DNA from: Hydrogenimonas sp.
Lineage (GTDB): Bacteria; Campylobacterota; Campylobacteria; Campylobacterales; Hydrogenimonadaceae
Assembly (NCBI GenBank): GCA_030826715.1
Contig: JAUUDL010000082.1
Span: 1-48,792, forward strand
DNA length: 48,792 nucleotides
Reading direction: 5' to 3'
The notes under the pieces are model-generated. The model saw nothing but the letters and a program-made list of their open reading frames with translations. It was not told the DNA's origin and made no database searches. How positions within the stretch are numbered: position 1 is the stretch's first letter; each line of letters starts with the position of its first letter. The position numbers and the translations under genes are program-made. Positions 27,725 through 36,467 of this stretch are shown piece after piece.

Positions 27725-28191
27725 ATGAAATCCTTCTGAAAAACAAGGTAATTCTGCCGTACCGCTTCGTAGGCGACGATGCCCACGGCGATCGAGATAT
27801 TGAGGCTTCTGCCCTCCGGGGTCATCGGTATCGTAATGCATCGCTCTTTATGCGCTTCGAGGAGCTTTTCGGGCAAGCCCGTCGTCTCGGCACCAAAAAG
27901 CAGAAAATCGCCCGGTTTGTAATCGGCTTCGAACCACGGCCGATCGGTTTTCGTCGTCGCCAGCCACAGACGTTCGTTGCCATGTTCGGCCAAAAAAGCG
28001 TCGATCGATGGCCAGATGGTGGGATTGAGCTTGTGCCAGTAGTCCAGCCCCGCCCTTTTGAGGCGCGTGTCGGTAATTTCAAAACCGAGCGGTTCGATCA
28101 GATGCAGCGAAGCGCCCATATTGACGCACAAGCGCCCGATGGTGCCGGTATTGGGGGCGATTTTGGGTTCGACGAGGACGATATTGACCAT
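27721..28191 (-). CDS. trmL: tRNA (cytidine(34)-2'-O)-methyltransferase
   Basis: MVNIVLVEPKIAPNTGTIGRLCVNMGASLHLIEPLGF...FLLFGAETTGLPEKLL...IPMTPEGRSLNISIAVGIVAYEAVRQ. Confidence 0.95.
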   Translation of the reverse strand: MVNIVLVEPKIAPNTGTIGRLCVNMGASLHLIEPLGFEITDTRLKRAGLDYWHKLNPTIWPSIDAFLAEHGNERLWLATTKTDRPWFEADYKPGDFLLFGAETTGLPEKLLEAHKERCITIPMTPEGRSLNISIAVGIVAYEAVRQNYLVFQKDFM

Positions 28192-28245
28192 TTTGCAATG
28201 ACTCCAGGTTGAAATGGTAAAATTGTAACCAAAAAAGGAATAAAT

Positions 28246-29094
28246 ATGATGAAACGGATACTCTTAACAACCCTTTTGCCGCTTCTATTGGTATTGGGAT
28301 GTGCCAAGGCGCCGGTGACCGGGCGCACACAGCTCATTATGCTTGACCCCCAGCAGGAGCAGGCTCTCGGATTCCAGGCCGAACAGGAGATTTTCAAAAC
28401 CGAAAAGATCACGAAAGATCCCCGTTTTACGGTGCCGGTCGAACGGGTCGGCATGCGCCTGGCCAAAGCGACCGGGCTCAATCTCGACTGGAAATTTTAT
28501 GTCATCGAAAAAGATACACCCAACGCCTTCTGCCTGGCCAATGGCCATGTCTTCGTCTATACCGGTCTGTTCAAATATGTCGACAACGATGCGCAGTTGG
28601 CGACGGTGATGGGCCACGAGATCGGCCATGCCATCGCCCACCACGTCGCCGAAAAGGTGAGTGTGAACATGCTCACCGGTATTGCTACTGCTGTGGCCGT
28701 CGCCGCGGTCAACGAGCATGTCAAATCGAACGAAGAGCGTATGCTCTACGATGCGGCACTCGGTATCGGTTCGCAGGTTGGCGTACTGCTGCCCTATTCA
28801 CGCATGCAGGAGAGCGAAGCCGACCATATCGGCCTCATCCTGATGGCGGAAGCCTGCTACGATCCAAGAGAGGCGCTGAAATTCTGGGGAAAGTTCTCCA
28901 AACTCGACCGAAAAGGGCCACAGGTCCCCGTCTATCTGAGAACCCACCCACTCAGCGCCCAAAGAATCGAAAAGCTCAAACAATGGATGCCCCAGGCACT
29001 TGAAATTTATAATCATTGCCAGAGAAAAAGTCCAAATCACTCTATCAAAATACCCCGAAAGAGAAGTTCGCCTTTAGGTATGCCTGTTTCGTGA
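28246..29094 (+). CDS. M48-family metallopeptidase, lipoprotein
   Basis: Lipobox-like LLLVLGCAKAP; MGHEIGHAIAHHVAEK (HExxH); SEADHIGLILMAEACYDP. Confidence 0.92.
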   Translation: MMKRILLTTLLPLLLVLGCAKAPVTGRTQLIMLDPQQEQALGFQAEQEIFKTEKITKDPRFTVPVERVGMRLAKATGLNLDWKFYVIEKDTPNAFCLANGHVFVYTGLFKYVDNDAQLATVMGHEIGHAIAHHVAEKVSVNMLTGIATAVAVAAVNEHVKSNEERMLYDAALGIGSQVGVLLPYSRMQESEADHIGLILMAEACYDPREALKFWGKFSKLDRKGPQVPVYLRTHPLSAQRIEKLKQWMPQALEIYNHCQRKSPNHSIKIPRKRSSPLGMPVS

Positions 29095-29460
29095 CGACAG
29101 TTCTTTGAGAGCGGTCATGACGTATTCACGTAACGGAGACAACTCTTCTTCGCATATCTCATAAACTATTTCGGCATCGATATCCACATAATGATGCGAG
29201 ATGATCTCACGAGCTTTGATAATATCGCGCCAATAATTTTTAGGTGCAACACTCAATAAAATTTCTGAGTCATTTTTCATAACATTTTTCAGAGCCTCTC
29301 CGATTGTTTGAAGCCTCATGGAAATCGCATCGAGTTTTTCCAATCCCTCTTCGTTTTCCAAAAAGTACGAAGATGAAAGGATGGTTGAAAATCGTTTCTC
29401 TATCAAACCGATACTGAACAGGATATACTCTAATAACTCTTTTGTACTGAGTCTATCCAT
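29074..29460 (-). CDS. hepT: HepT-like (DUF86) RNase toxin
   Basis: 128 aa with RX4HXY motif (REIISHHY) and position next to a MntA-like nucleotidyltransferase. Confidence 0.85.
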   Translation of the reverse strand: MDRLSTKELLEYILFSIGLIEKRFSTILSSSYFLENEEGLEKLDAISMRLQTIGEALKNVMKNDSEILLSVAPKNYWRDIIKAREIISHHYVDIDAEIVYEICEEELSPLREYVMTALKELSSRNRHT

Positions 29461-29743
29461 AAATGGTTTCTCGTTCTATCGAATTAATGAAAGATTCATG
29501 CACATTGGAATGGGGATAGAAGAGATCGACCTTTTTCCCGAGATGTTCTTCCAGATAATTCCAGGCTCCCGCGATTTTTCTGAATTTATGATCGGAAAAT
29601 TCGGCATAGATATCTATATCACTCTCTTCTGTCTCTTGTTCTTTGGCGTAACTGCCAAACAAACCGATCTTGACAATACCAAACTTTTCACGCATCTCTT
29701 CTCGATGGATTCTGAAAAATTGTAAAATCTCTTCTTTCTTCAT
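29453..29743 (-). CDS. mntA: MntA-like nucleotidyltransferase antitoxin
   Basis: GLFGSYAKEQETEESDIDIYAEF, the minimal-nucleotidyltransferase motif; overlaps hepT start by 8 bp. Confidence 0.87.
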   Translation of the reverse strand: MKKEEILQFFRIHREEMREKFGIVKIGLFGSYAKEQETEESDIDIYAEFSDHKFRKIAGAWNYLEEHLGKKVDLFYPHSNVHESFINSIERETIYG

Positions 29744-29750
29744 GATTTTA

Positions 29751-31082
29751 TTATAGCAATTTCTTGAACGCCCTTTCGAGCGATTCGCTGAATGTGGGAT
29801 GGGCCAGAACGGTCCGGCGGGCAAGTTTGGCATCCATCTCTCCTGCCAAAGCCATCGAAACGGCGGCGATCAGCTCTTCGGCCGCTGGTGAAAATATCTC
29901 GCCACCGAGGATAAAGCCCTCATCATCCGCATAGACACTCATGACGCCCAGATCGCCGTCGTGAGTGTGAGGAAAAGGCAGCCCACGCAGTGGTACGATA
30001 CTCTCTTTGTATCGTGTGCCGCTCTTTTCAAGTTCCGTTTTCGTCTTGCCCACCGTCGCATAACTGCACGGCAATGTATGGATAAACTTCACCACATTGG
30101 CCAAATCGATCGTTTCGGGATTTTCGCCAAGGATTCTTGAGACCACATACAACACCTCGGCCCTGGCGGCGTGGGCAAGCTGCAGCTTGCCGTTACAATC
30201 GCCGATAGCGTAGTGATCGGGCAGCGTCGTTTCGAAATGTTCGTCGGTGACGATTCCGCGCTTGTCTATCTCTATCTCCCCACATTGCACAGCCGAAACG
30301 TTCGCTCTTCGGCCCGTAGCCACGAGCAGCATCGGTACACTCTCTTCACTTCCATCCTCATAGAGAATCTGCACACCCTTTTTCGTATTCCTGGCACTTT
30401 TTATCGAATGCTCTGGCATCAGTGTCACTCCGAGATCTTCCATCTGTCGATAGATATTCTGCGAAATGGCCGGATGCGCCTTTCTTAGAAGCGTATCGTG
30501 ACGCCATATCAATTCAGTCGGCACGCCCGATGAGACAAAGAAACTGGCCATCTCCAACCCGATCGCGCCGTCGCCGTAGATTGCTATTTTCTCCGGCAAG
30601 GTTCGCATATTGAGTATCTCATCGCTCGTCACAACCCCTTTGCCGTCATATTCGATCCCATCGGGAATGAAAGGCGACGATCCGGTGCCGATTACGATAT
30701 AGCGCGCCGTGATCTCTTTGTCATCGACACGCACGGTATAAGGAGCCGTCAAAACGCCCTCTCCCTCGATGATGTCAGTTTTTTCACACTGTTTGGTGAT
30801 CGCTTTGGTGGCCGCTAAGAGAAGTTTCTCCTTCTCGTCGTCGAGTTCCTCCATCTTCAGCGAAATCGATCCATCGAAATGGGGTTTGCGAGAGGCTCGG
30901 ACCGTATCGGCGGCACCAAGATACATTTTCGAAGGGATACAGCCGTTATGAAGGCATGTCCCGCCAAGATGCGACGGATTTTTTTCGACCAGCGCCGTCT
31001 TGAGCCCCCTTTTGGATGCCACCACCGCACCGGCATAGTTGAGACCGCCACCGAGAAAGAGCAGATCGTAGTCGTATGTCAT
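29751..31082 (-). CDS. lpdA: Dihydrolipoyl dehydrogenase (E3)
   Basis: GGTCLHNGCIPSK redox motif; C-terminal HPTFSES; GSSPFIPDG; start set at MTYDYDLLFLGGG. Confidence 0.9.
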   Translation of the reverse strand: MTYDYDLLFLGGGLNYAGAVVASKRGLKTALVEKNPSHLGGTCLHNGCIPSKMYLGAADTVRASRKPHFDGSISLKMEELDDEKEKLLLAATKAITKQCEKTDIIEGEGVLTAPYTVRVDDKEITARYIVIGTGSSPFIPDGIEYDGKGVVTSDEILNMRTLPEKIAIYGDGAIGLEMASFFVSSGVPTELIWRHDTLLRKAHPAISQNIYRQMEDLGVTLMPEHSIKSARNTKKGVQILYEDGSEESVPMLLVATGRRANVSAVQCGEIEIDKRGIVTDEHFETTLPDHYAIGDCNGKLQLAHAARAEVLYVVSRILGENPETIDLANVVKFIHTLPCSYATVGKTKTELEKSGTRYKESIVPLRGLPFPHTHDGDLGVMSVYADDEGFILGGEIFSPAAEELIAAVSMALAGEMDAKLARRTVLAHPTFSESLERAFKKLL

Positions 31083-31099
31083 CGTGTGATTCCTTCCGT

Positions 31100-32698
31100 T
31101 TATTCCGAAATAGCGGCGGCCGCTTTCATCATCGCAATGGGATTGTGGGCACCCACATAGACAGGAAGCGGTTCCTTGGCGCAATCGAAGAGTCCATAGA
31201 CGGCCATCTGCGCCGTCCGAACGGAATATTCCACCGTAAAGACGCAGTCATCCTCAACTTCCGTAAACTGTCCGAGAAACGCGAAATTTTCGGTCCCTTC
31301 CGGAAGCACGGCTGGCCGGTCGCCGTATGATCTGGGCATGAAAAGGCTGTCGATAAAGGGCATCGCCACAGGAATGCAGTTGACGAGCCTGTCCGATTTC
31401 ATGATAGGCATCATCATATCCTCGATCTTCAGATGATACCAGAGCTCTTCGAGAATCTCTTCACCGGAGCACTGGCTCATCGGCTTCTTCACCTTGTTCC
31501 CGATACGGTCGACGTAAAGCCCATACCCCCAGAACACTTTGACATCCTCGGGCTGGTCGGGAAAGTGGGGCTGTCTGGCGATCACGATCGACATGAGCCA
31601 GTTGGAGTCGGTCAAGGTGATAAGACCGCCGGTGCCGTTGAGATTGCCGGTGAAATCCTCCATGTAGTCGTGAAACGTGCGATCGCGCAGAGTCACGGTG
31701 TAGGAGTGCCATTTGGAACGATCTATGTCACCGCAGAAAACATCCGGATTTCCGAAGGATGGATCTTTTTCCGCGACTTTTTTCCAGAGTGTCCACGACC
31801 CGGAATCTTCCACACCCTTGAGTTTGGGAGGCGTGTGAAGATCCCCCTCGTCCGCGGCATCGACGATTGATCCGTTGACGAAAAAGCAATAGTCATCTTC
31901 ACCCAGTTCGACCGTCCGGGCCTCCTCGTTGTCCACAAGCAGGTGCAGAGCCGTCGCTCTTTTTTTCCCTCCACTCAGATCGAAATCGATATCGACGACG
32001 CGGCTTTGCAGCTTGATGCGCACACCCTTTTCCGTCAGCCATCGCTGCAGTGGCACCACAACGGAGTGATACTGATTGTATTTGGTCCTCAAGATGCCGT
32101 TGAGACGTTTCATGCCCGGCATCAGGTGCATGAAACGGAGCATGTAGCGCCGCGCCTCCATCAGCGAACTCCATTTCTGGAACGCGAACATACTGGTGAA
32201 GATATACCAGAAGTTGGTGTGAAAGAAATCTCCGCTGAACCAATCTTCGATTCTCAGTTTTTCAAGTCTGCTTTCAGGTGTGAAAAGAAGCTTCGTCAAT
32301 TCCAACTGGTCCGTCATACTCAGCCCGTAACTACTCAAATCGACACGTTTCCCGTCACGCAGCAGTCTGGCGTGATTGTCTGATACATAGCGGCTATTGA
32401 AATCCATCGTCTCTTCATAAACCGTCACCTCTGGATCGTCGTATGAAGGAATGTGCGAAAGCAGGTCCCAGTAACAGTGGTAATGTTTTTCGTGCATCCG
32501 CCCACCGCGGATCAGATACCCCTTCTCAGGATCGCCCGAACCATCCAGTGCGCCCCCCGCCACGTCCCATTGCTCATAGATCGTGATATTCTGTGGATCG
32601 ACGCCCGCATCTTCAATCAGATAAAAAGCTGCTGCCAGATTGGCTATACCGCTTCCAACCAAATAAACATGAGTGTTTTCATCGGCTTTGCGTTTCAT
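31100..32698 (-). CDS. ohyA: Oleate hydratase (MCRA family flavoprotein)
   Basis: 532 aa; YLVGSGIANLAAAFYLIEDAGVDPQNITIYE, GGALDGSGDPEKGYLIRGGRMHEKHYHCYWDLLSHIPS, LGQFTEVEDDCVFTVEYSVRTAQMAVYGL. Confidence 0.9.
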   Translation of the reverse strand: MKRKADENTHVYLVGSGIANLAAAFYLIEDAGVDPQNITIYEQWDVAGGALDGSGDPEKGYLIRGGRMHEKHYHCYWDLLSHIPSYDDPEVTVYEETMDFNSRYVSDNHARLLRDGKRVDLSSYGLSMTDQLELTKLLFTPESRLEKLRIEDWFSGDFFHTNFWYIFTSMFAFQKWSSLMEARRYMLRFMHLMPGMKRLNGILRTKYNQYHSVVVPLQRWLTEKGVRIKLQSRVVDIDFDLSGGKKRATALHLLVDNEEARTVELGEDDYCFFVNGSIVDAADEGDLHTPPKLKGVEDSGSWTLWKKVAEKDPSFGNPDVFCGDIDRSKWHSYTVTLRDRTFHDYMEDFTGNLNGTGGLITLTDSNWLMSIVIARQPHFPDQPEDVKVFWGYGLYVDRIGNKVKKPMSQCSGEEILEELWYHLKIEDMMMPIMKSDRLVNCIPVAMPFIDSLFMPRSYGDRPAVLPEGTENFAFLGQFTEVEDDCVFTVEYSVRTAQMAVYGLFDCAKEPLPVYVGAHNPIAMMKAAAAISE

Positions 32699-32721
32699 TT
32701 TTAATCCTTATCTCATTACGG

Positions 32722-32746
32722 AAAGCATGAGCAAAGCCCATGCTTT
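32722..32746. repeat. Hairpin (REP-like) copy 1
   Basis: AAAGCATGAGC-AAA-GCCCATGCTTT, 11-bp stem with one wobble; core shared with the hairpin at 46782-46798. Confidence 0.6.
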
Positions 32747-32792
32747 GGTGGAAATCGGTCATCATAACATGTTTTACGTCAGTTTTTGTTTA

Positions 32793-33572
32793 TCACTTCT
32801 CAATAAGTGCACTCTTAAAAAAATCCAGATCCTCCGCCAGTCTCTTGATCGTCTGCATGAATTCCGCGGCCTGCCATCCGTTGATGAATCGGTGGTCGAT
32901 CGTCAATGTCACACTGATCTGTCCCTGTTTTTCACATCCGATGGCGGCTATTCCCGTATCGTTTCGATTGACAACGGCGTCAAATCGTTCGATACCCGTC
33001 ATGCCAAGATTGGAGATTCCGAACGTCGAGCCTACCAAGTTCGCAGCGAGCACCCTTCCGCTTCTGACTCTCTCTTTGTATGTTTTCAACTCTTGAGCGA
33101 TCCGATCGACACTCTTTTTATTGACATCTTTGAAAACGGGCATATAGAGCGCTTCACCATGGGCCATAGCCAACGATATCGATGCGTTGGGCCAGAGCTG
33201 GAAGGTGTGGGTATCGAGCGACATGCGGGTATTTGGGTTTTGCATCATCGCTTCCGCGATCAGCTTGATGATCCAGACCGTCAACGTCCTTTCTTTCGTT
33301 TCATGGGCCCGAAGAAAGGCCGCGTCGATTCCGTCATAGATCCGGTACACCGGTTTTTTTGCCGATTCGCTGACATTTTTGATGATCACCTGCTGAATCG
33401 GGCTCAATGGCTGGGGAATCGGGACTTCATGCTCCTGGATGTAGGCCCGGATATCCTCTTCACTCACTTTCCCTTTGGAGATGAAAAGATCGGGTGAGAG
33501 CCGGTACTGCATCAGCAGATTCCACGCTTCGGGTGAAAACTTTTCGTTTTCTGTATAGATATTCTGGTTCAT
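32793..33572 (-). CDS. 2-oxo acid dehydrogenase E2-like acyltransferase without lipoyl domain
   Basis: N-terminal peripheral-subunit-binding-like segment (SPEAWNLLMQYRLSPDLFISKGKVSEEDIRAYIQEH) then E2 catalytic-type fold ending LTIDHRFINGWQAAEFM. Confidence 0.85.
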   Translation of the reverse strand: MNQNIYTENEKFSPEAWNLLMQYRLSPDLFISKGKVSEEDIRAYIQEHEVPIPQPLSPIQQVIIKNVSESAKKPVYRIYDGIDAAFLRAHETKERTLTVWIIKLIAEAMMQNPNTRMSLDTHTFQLWPNASISLAMAHGEALYMPVFKDVNKKSVDRIAQELKTYKERVRSGRVLAANLVGSTFGISNLGMTGIERFDAVVNRNDTGIAAIGCEKQGQISVTLTIDHRFINGWQAAEFMQTIKRLAEDLDFFKSALIEK

Positions 33573-33576
33573 ACGC

Positions 33577-33930
33577 TTATTTTTCCGACAATTTAGCCGT
33601 AAATTCGTCGATTGCCTTTTCGACCGGAATCATATACATCAGTGCCGGACCGCCGTGCATCAGCACCGCCTGCAATGCCGCATCGATAATCTCCTCTTTC
33701 GTCGCCCCCGCATCGAGCGCCCCTTTGACATGAAGTGCAATACACCATTCGCACTGCGCGGCTACGGCGAGACCGACGTTGACGAGCTCTTTCATCTTCG
33801 TGTCGAGCGCTCCGGGCTTTTCGACCGCGAACATGAATTTATGAAACGCCTCCATCTGTTCGGGAGACTCTTTTTGCAATCTCGCGACAAGTTCCTTGAT
33901 CTCTTCAAGTTTTTTCGTGTATATACCCAT
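33577..33930 (-). CDS. AhpD-like / carboxymuconolactone decarboxylase family protein
   Basis: 117 aa; QCEWCIALHVKGALDAGATKEEIIDAALQAVLMHGGPALMYM with CXXCXXXH motif. Confidence 0.9.
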   Translation of the reverse strand: MGIYTKKLEEIKELVARLQKESPEQMEAFHKFMFAVEKPGALDTKMKELVNVGLAVAAQCEWCIALHVKGALDAGATKEEIIDAALQAVLMHGGPALMYMIPVEKAIDEFTAKLSEK

Positions 33931-33951
33931 GACTTCCTCCTTTTATGTGGT

Positions 33952-34197
33952 TTATTTTATCCGTTCTGCGAAATAGTCGACCATATGCTCGAGCGTATCG
34001 ACTTTTCCGTAATCCTCTTCGGGCACTTCGACACCCAGCTTCTTAGCGAGTGCGGTCAGCAGGTTGAGAAAATCGTACGAATCGATCTCCAGCGACTCCT
34101 GGAGGCTCTCCTTTTCAGGGATCTCCTCTCCTTCGTGTTCGGGCGCGATCTCGTAGATCGCATCGACGATCGTCTTTTTTATCTCTTCTTTGGTCAT
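33952..34197 (-). CDS. Acyl carrier protein-like protein
   Basis: 81 aa, acidic helical, phosphopantetheine-site-like LEIDSYDFLNLL; 4-bp overlap with pdhC. Confidence 0.85.
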   Translation of the reverse strand: MTKEEIKKTIVDAIYEIAPEHEGEEIPEKESLQESLEIDSYDFLNLLTALAKKLGVEVPEEDYGKVDTLEHMVDYFAERIK

Positions 34198-35483
34198 AGC
34201 AGCTCCTCAGGCTTTTGTAAGACTTTGTCGAGTTTTGAAAGAAAGAGCGCACCCGTACGCCCGTCGGTGGCTCTGTGGTCTCCCGCGATCGAAGCTTCGA
34301 CCACTTTTCTGACGGCGATGGCGTCTCCTTCGGCCCATGGCCTCTCCATAATACGTCCAAATCCCACCAGCGCCACCTGCGGCGGATAGATGACGCCATA
34401 GACCTTTTCGACCCCCAGATCACCCAGATTGGTGATCGTGATGGTCTGTCTGGTCATCTGCGAACTGGTCAGTTTGCCGCCGCGTGTCCGTTCGATGAGA
34501 TCGGTGAGCGCTTTCATCGTTTCGTCCAGGTTTTTTTCCTGCGCATCGATCAATGCAGGGGTGATCAAGCCCCCCTCCCGCCGGGCGATCGCGATACCCG
34601 GGTGGATTTCATGGCTCACGACCGGGCCATCTTTCCAAAAGCCATTGAGTTCAGGGACCGCTTCGAGGGCTTTGACGACGGCGCGGATCAAAAGTGCGGC
34701 CGGAAGGATTCGCTCTCTGATCGAACGTTTGGCATTGAGATCTCTTAGCCACTCGAGGGCCCTTGTCATGTTGATAGGGGTGGAGAGATAGTAGTGGGGA
34801 ATTTCGGCGTTGGAGCGGCTCATCGCCGCAGCGATCGCCATGCGCATGGCATCGGGCTTGGCCGCTTTTGGAGCACTCCCTTTTTGCGCCATCTCTTTCG
34901 CGAACGCCTCCACATCTTTGGCGCTGATCTTGCCATGCACTTTTTTCGCCACCTCTTCGAGATCGACACCAAGTTCTCTGGCCCTCTTTTTGGCCAAAGG
35001 GGTCGCCCGCACACGAACGGGCGCTTCGGGTTCGCTCTTCTTTTCGGGCTCAGTTTCGGTTTTGGCTATTGCGCCGAACAGCTCTTCGGCAGCACTTTTC
35101 GGTGTTTCTTCGCTGGCAGGAGTTTTGAAGACGCTTTCGGTTTTCCCGGCCTCTTCCTCTTTTTGGGGTGCTACCTCCTCCTTTTTGGATGGCGCCGAGA
35201 GTGCCGAAACCGCCTCTTCGATCTCTCTTTGTATCGTCGCATCGTCGTCCTTTTCGGTGCGAATCACCGCCAGAGGGGTCCCTACCGGGTACTCAATGCC
35301 CTCTTTCGCGACGATCTTTTCGACTGTGCCATCTTCGTAGACCTCCCCTTCTATGACCCCTTTGCTCGTCTCGATGTCCGCGATGACATCCCCTTTTTTG
35401 AGCGTATCGCCCTCTTTGACTTTCCATTGGGCCAAAATACCCGATTCCATATCGGCACCGAGGCTCGGCATTTTGTAAATCAT
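34194..35483 (-). CDS. pdhC: Dihydrolipoamide acetyltransferase (E2), one lipoyl domain
   Basis: Lipoyl domain DIETSKGVIEGEV, Ala/Glu-rich linker, subunit-binding domain RATPLAKKRARELGVDLEEV, catalytic GDHRATDGRTGA. Confidence 0.92.
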   Translation of the reverse strand: MIYKMPSLGADMESGILAQWKVKEGDTLKKGDVIADIETSKGVIEGEVYEDGTVEKIVAKEGIEYPVGTPLAVIRTEKDDDATIQREIEEAVSALSAPSKKEEVAPQKEEEAGKTESVFKTPASEETPKSAAEELFGAIAKTETEPEKKSEPEAPVRVRATPLAKKRARELGVDLEEVAKKVHGKISAKDVEAFAKEMAQKGSAPKAAKPDAMRMAIAAAMSRSNAEIPHYYLSTPINMTRALEWLRDLNAKRSIRERILPAALLIRAVVKALEAVPELNGFWKDGPVVSHEIHPGIAIARREGGLITPALIDAQEKNLDETMKALTDLIERTRGGKLTSSQMTRQTITITNLGDLGVEKVYGVIYPPQVALVGFGRIMERPWAEGDAIAVRKVVEASIAGDHRATDGRTGALFLSKLDKVLQKPEELL

Positions 35484-36467
35484 CTACGCCTCCTCCATCA
35501 CGGCTTTGGCCGCTTCGACGATCTTCTCGGGACTTGGAATCGCCGCATCTTCGAGATGTTTCGCATAGGGGATCGGCACCTCTTCCGTGCAGACCCGGCG
35601 CATCGGCGCATCGAGTTCATAAAAGGCCTGTTCGTTGATGCGCGCCATGATTTCGGCCGATATACTGCCCGAACGCCACTCTTCATTGACAATCAAGACA
35701 CGATGGGTCTTTCTCACCGATGCCATAATCGCCTCGTCATCGAGCGGCCGCAGTGAGCGCAGATCGACCACTTCGGCTTCGATTCCATCCTTGGCGAGGG
35801 TTTCGGCGGCTTCGAGCGCTTTGAATACATTGATGCCGAAAGCGAAAATCGAAAGATCCATCCCTTCACGCATCACCTTCGCACGACCAATCGGAAGAGG
35901 CTCGGCGCCGGTGTCGAGCTCCCCTTTCATATTGTAGAGCAACGAATTTTCGAAAAGTATGACCGGATTGGGGTCGGCCAGTGCCAGATTGACCATATCG
36001 TAGGCATCCTGCACCGTCGCCGCCGACAAAACTTTGAGTCCGGGAATGTGGGCGTACAACCCTTCGAGTGAATGGGAGTGCTGGGCGGCGAGCTGTTTGC
36101 CCGCTCCGGTGACCATACGGATCACCAGCGGCACGTTGTACTGCCCGCCCGACATATGCAGAAGGTGAGCGGCATTGTTCATAATCTGATCGAGTGCCAG
36201 CAGGGAGAAGTTGACGGTCATGATCTCGATGATCGGGCGCATCCCGTTCATCGCCGCACCGATCCCCATACCCGTAAAGCCCGATTCGCTCAATGGGGTG
36301 TCGATGATACGTTCGGGGCCGTATTTGTCCAAAAGCCCCAGGCTCACGGCGTAACTTCCGCCATATTTGCCCACATCTTCGCCTGCGAGGAAGACTCTTT
36401 TGTCATTTTTCATCGCATTGTCGATCGCCATTCGTACCGCTTCGCGGTTGGTGAGCTCCTTTTTCAC
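35484..36467 (-). CDS. pdhB: Pyruvate dehydrogenase E1 beta
   Basis: [36 protein letters not shown]...[31 protein letters not shown] start proposed at 36467. Confidence 0.93.
   Translation of the reverse strand: MKKELTNREAVRMAIDNAMKNDKRVFLAGEDVGKYGGSYAVSLGLLDKYGPERIIDTPLSESGFTGMGIGAAMNGMRPIIEIMTVNFSLLALDQIMNNAAHLLHMSGGQYNVPLVIRMVTGAGKQLAAQHSHSLEGLYAHIPGLKVLSAATVQDAYDMVNLALADPNPVILFENSLLYNMKGELDTGAEPLPIGRAKVMREGMDLSIFAFGINVFKALEAAETLAKDGIEAEVVDLRSLRPLDDEAIMASVRKTHRVLIVNEEWRSGSISAEIMARINEQAFYELDAPMRRVCTEEVPIPYAKHLEDAAIPSPEKIVEAAKAVMEEA

Noticed and set aside
29751-31082. Possible defective E3 active site in LpdA (VLAHPTFSES instead of HAHPTLSE)
   Set aside because: The catalytic His is the one in the HPTxSE segment, which is retained; the CxxxxC motif is also intact.
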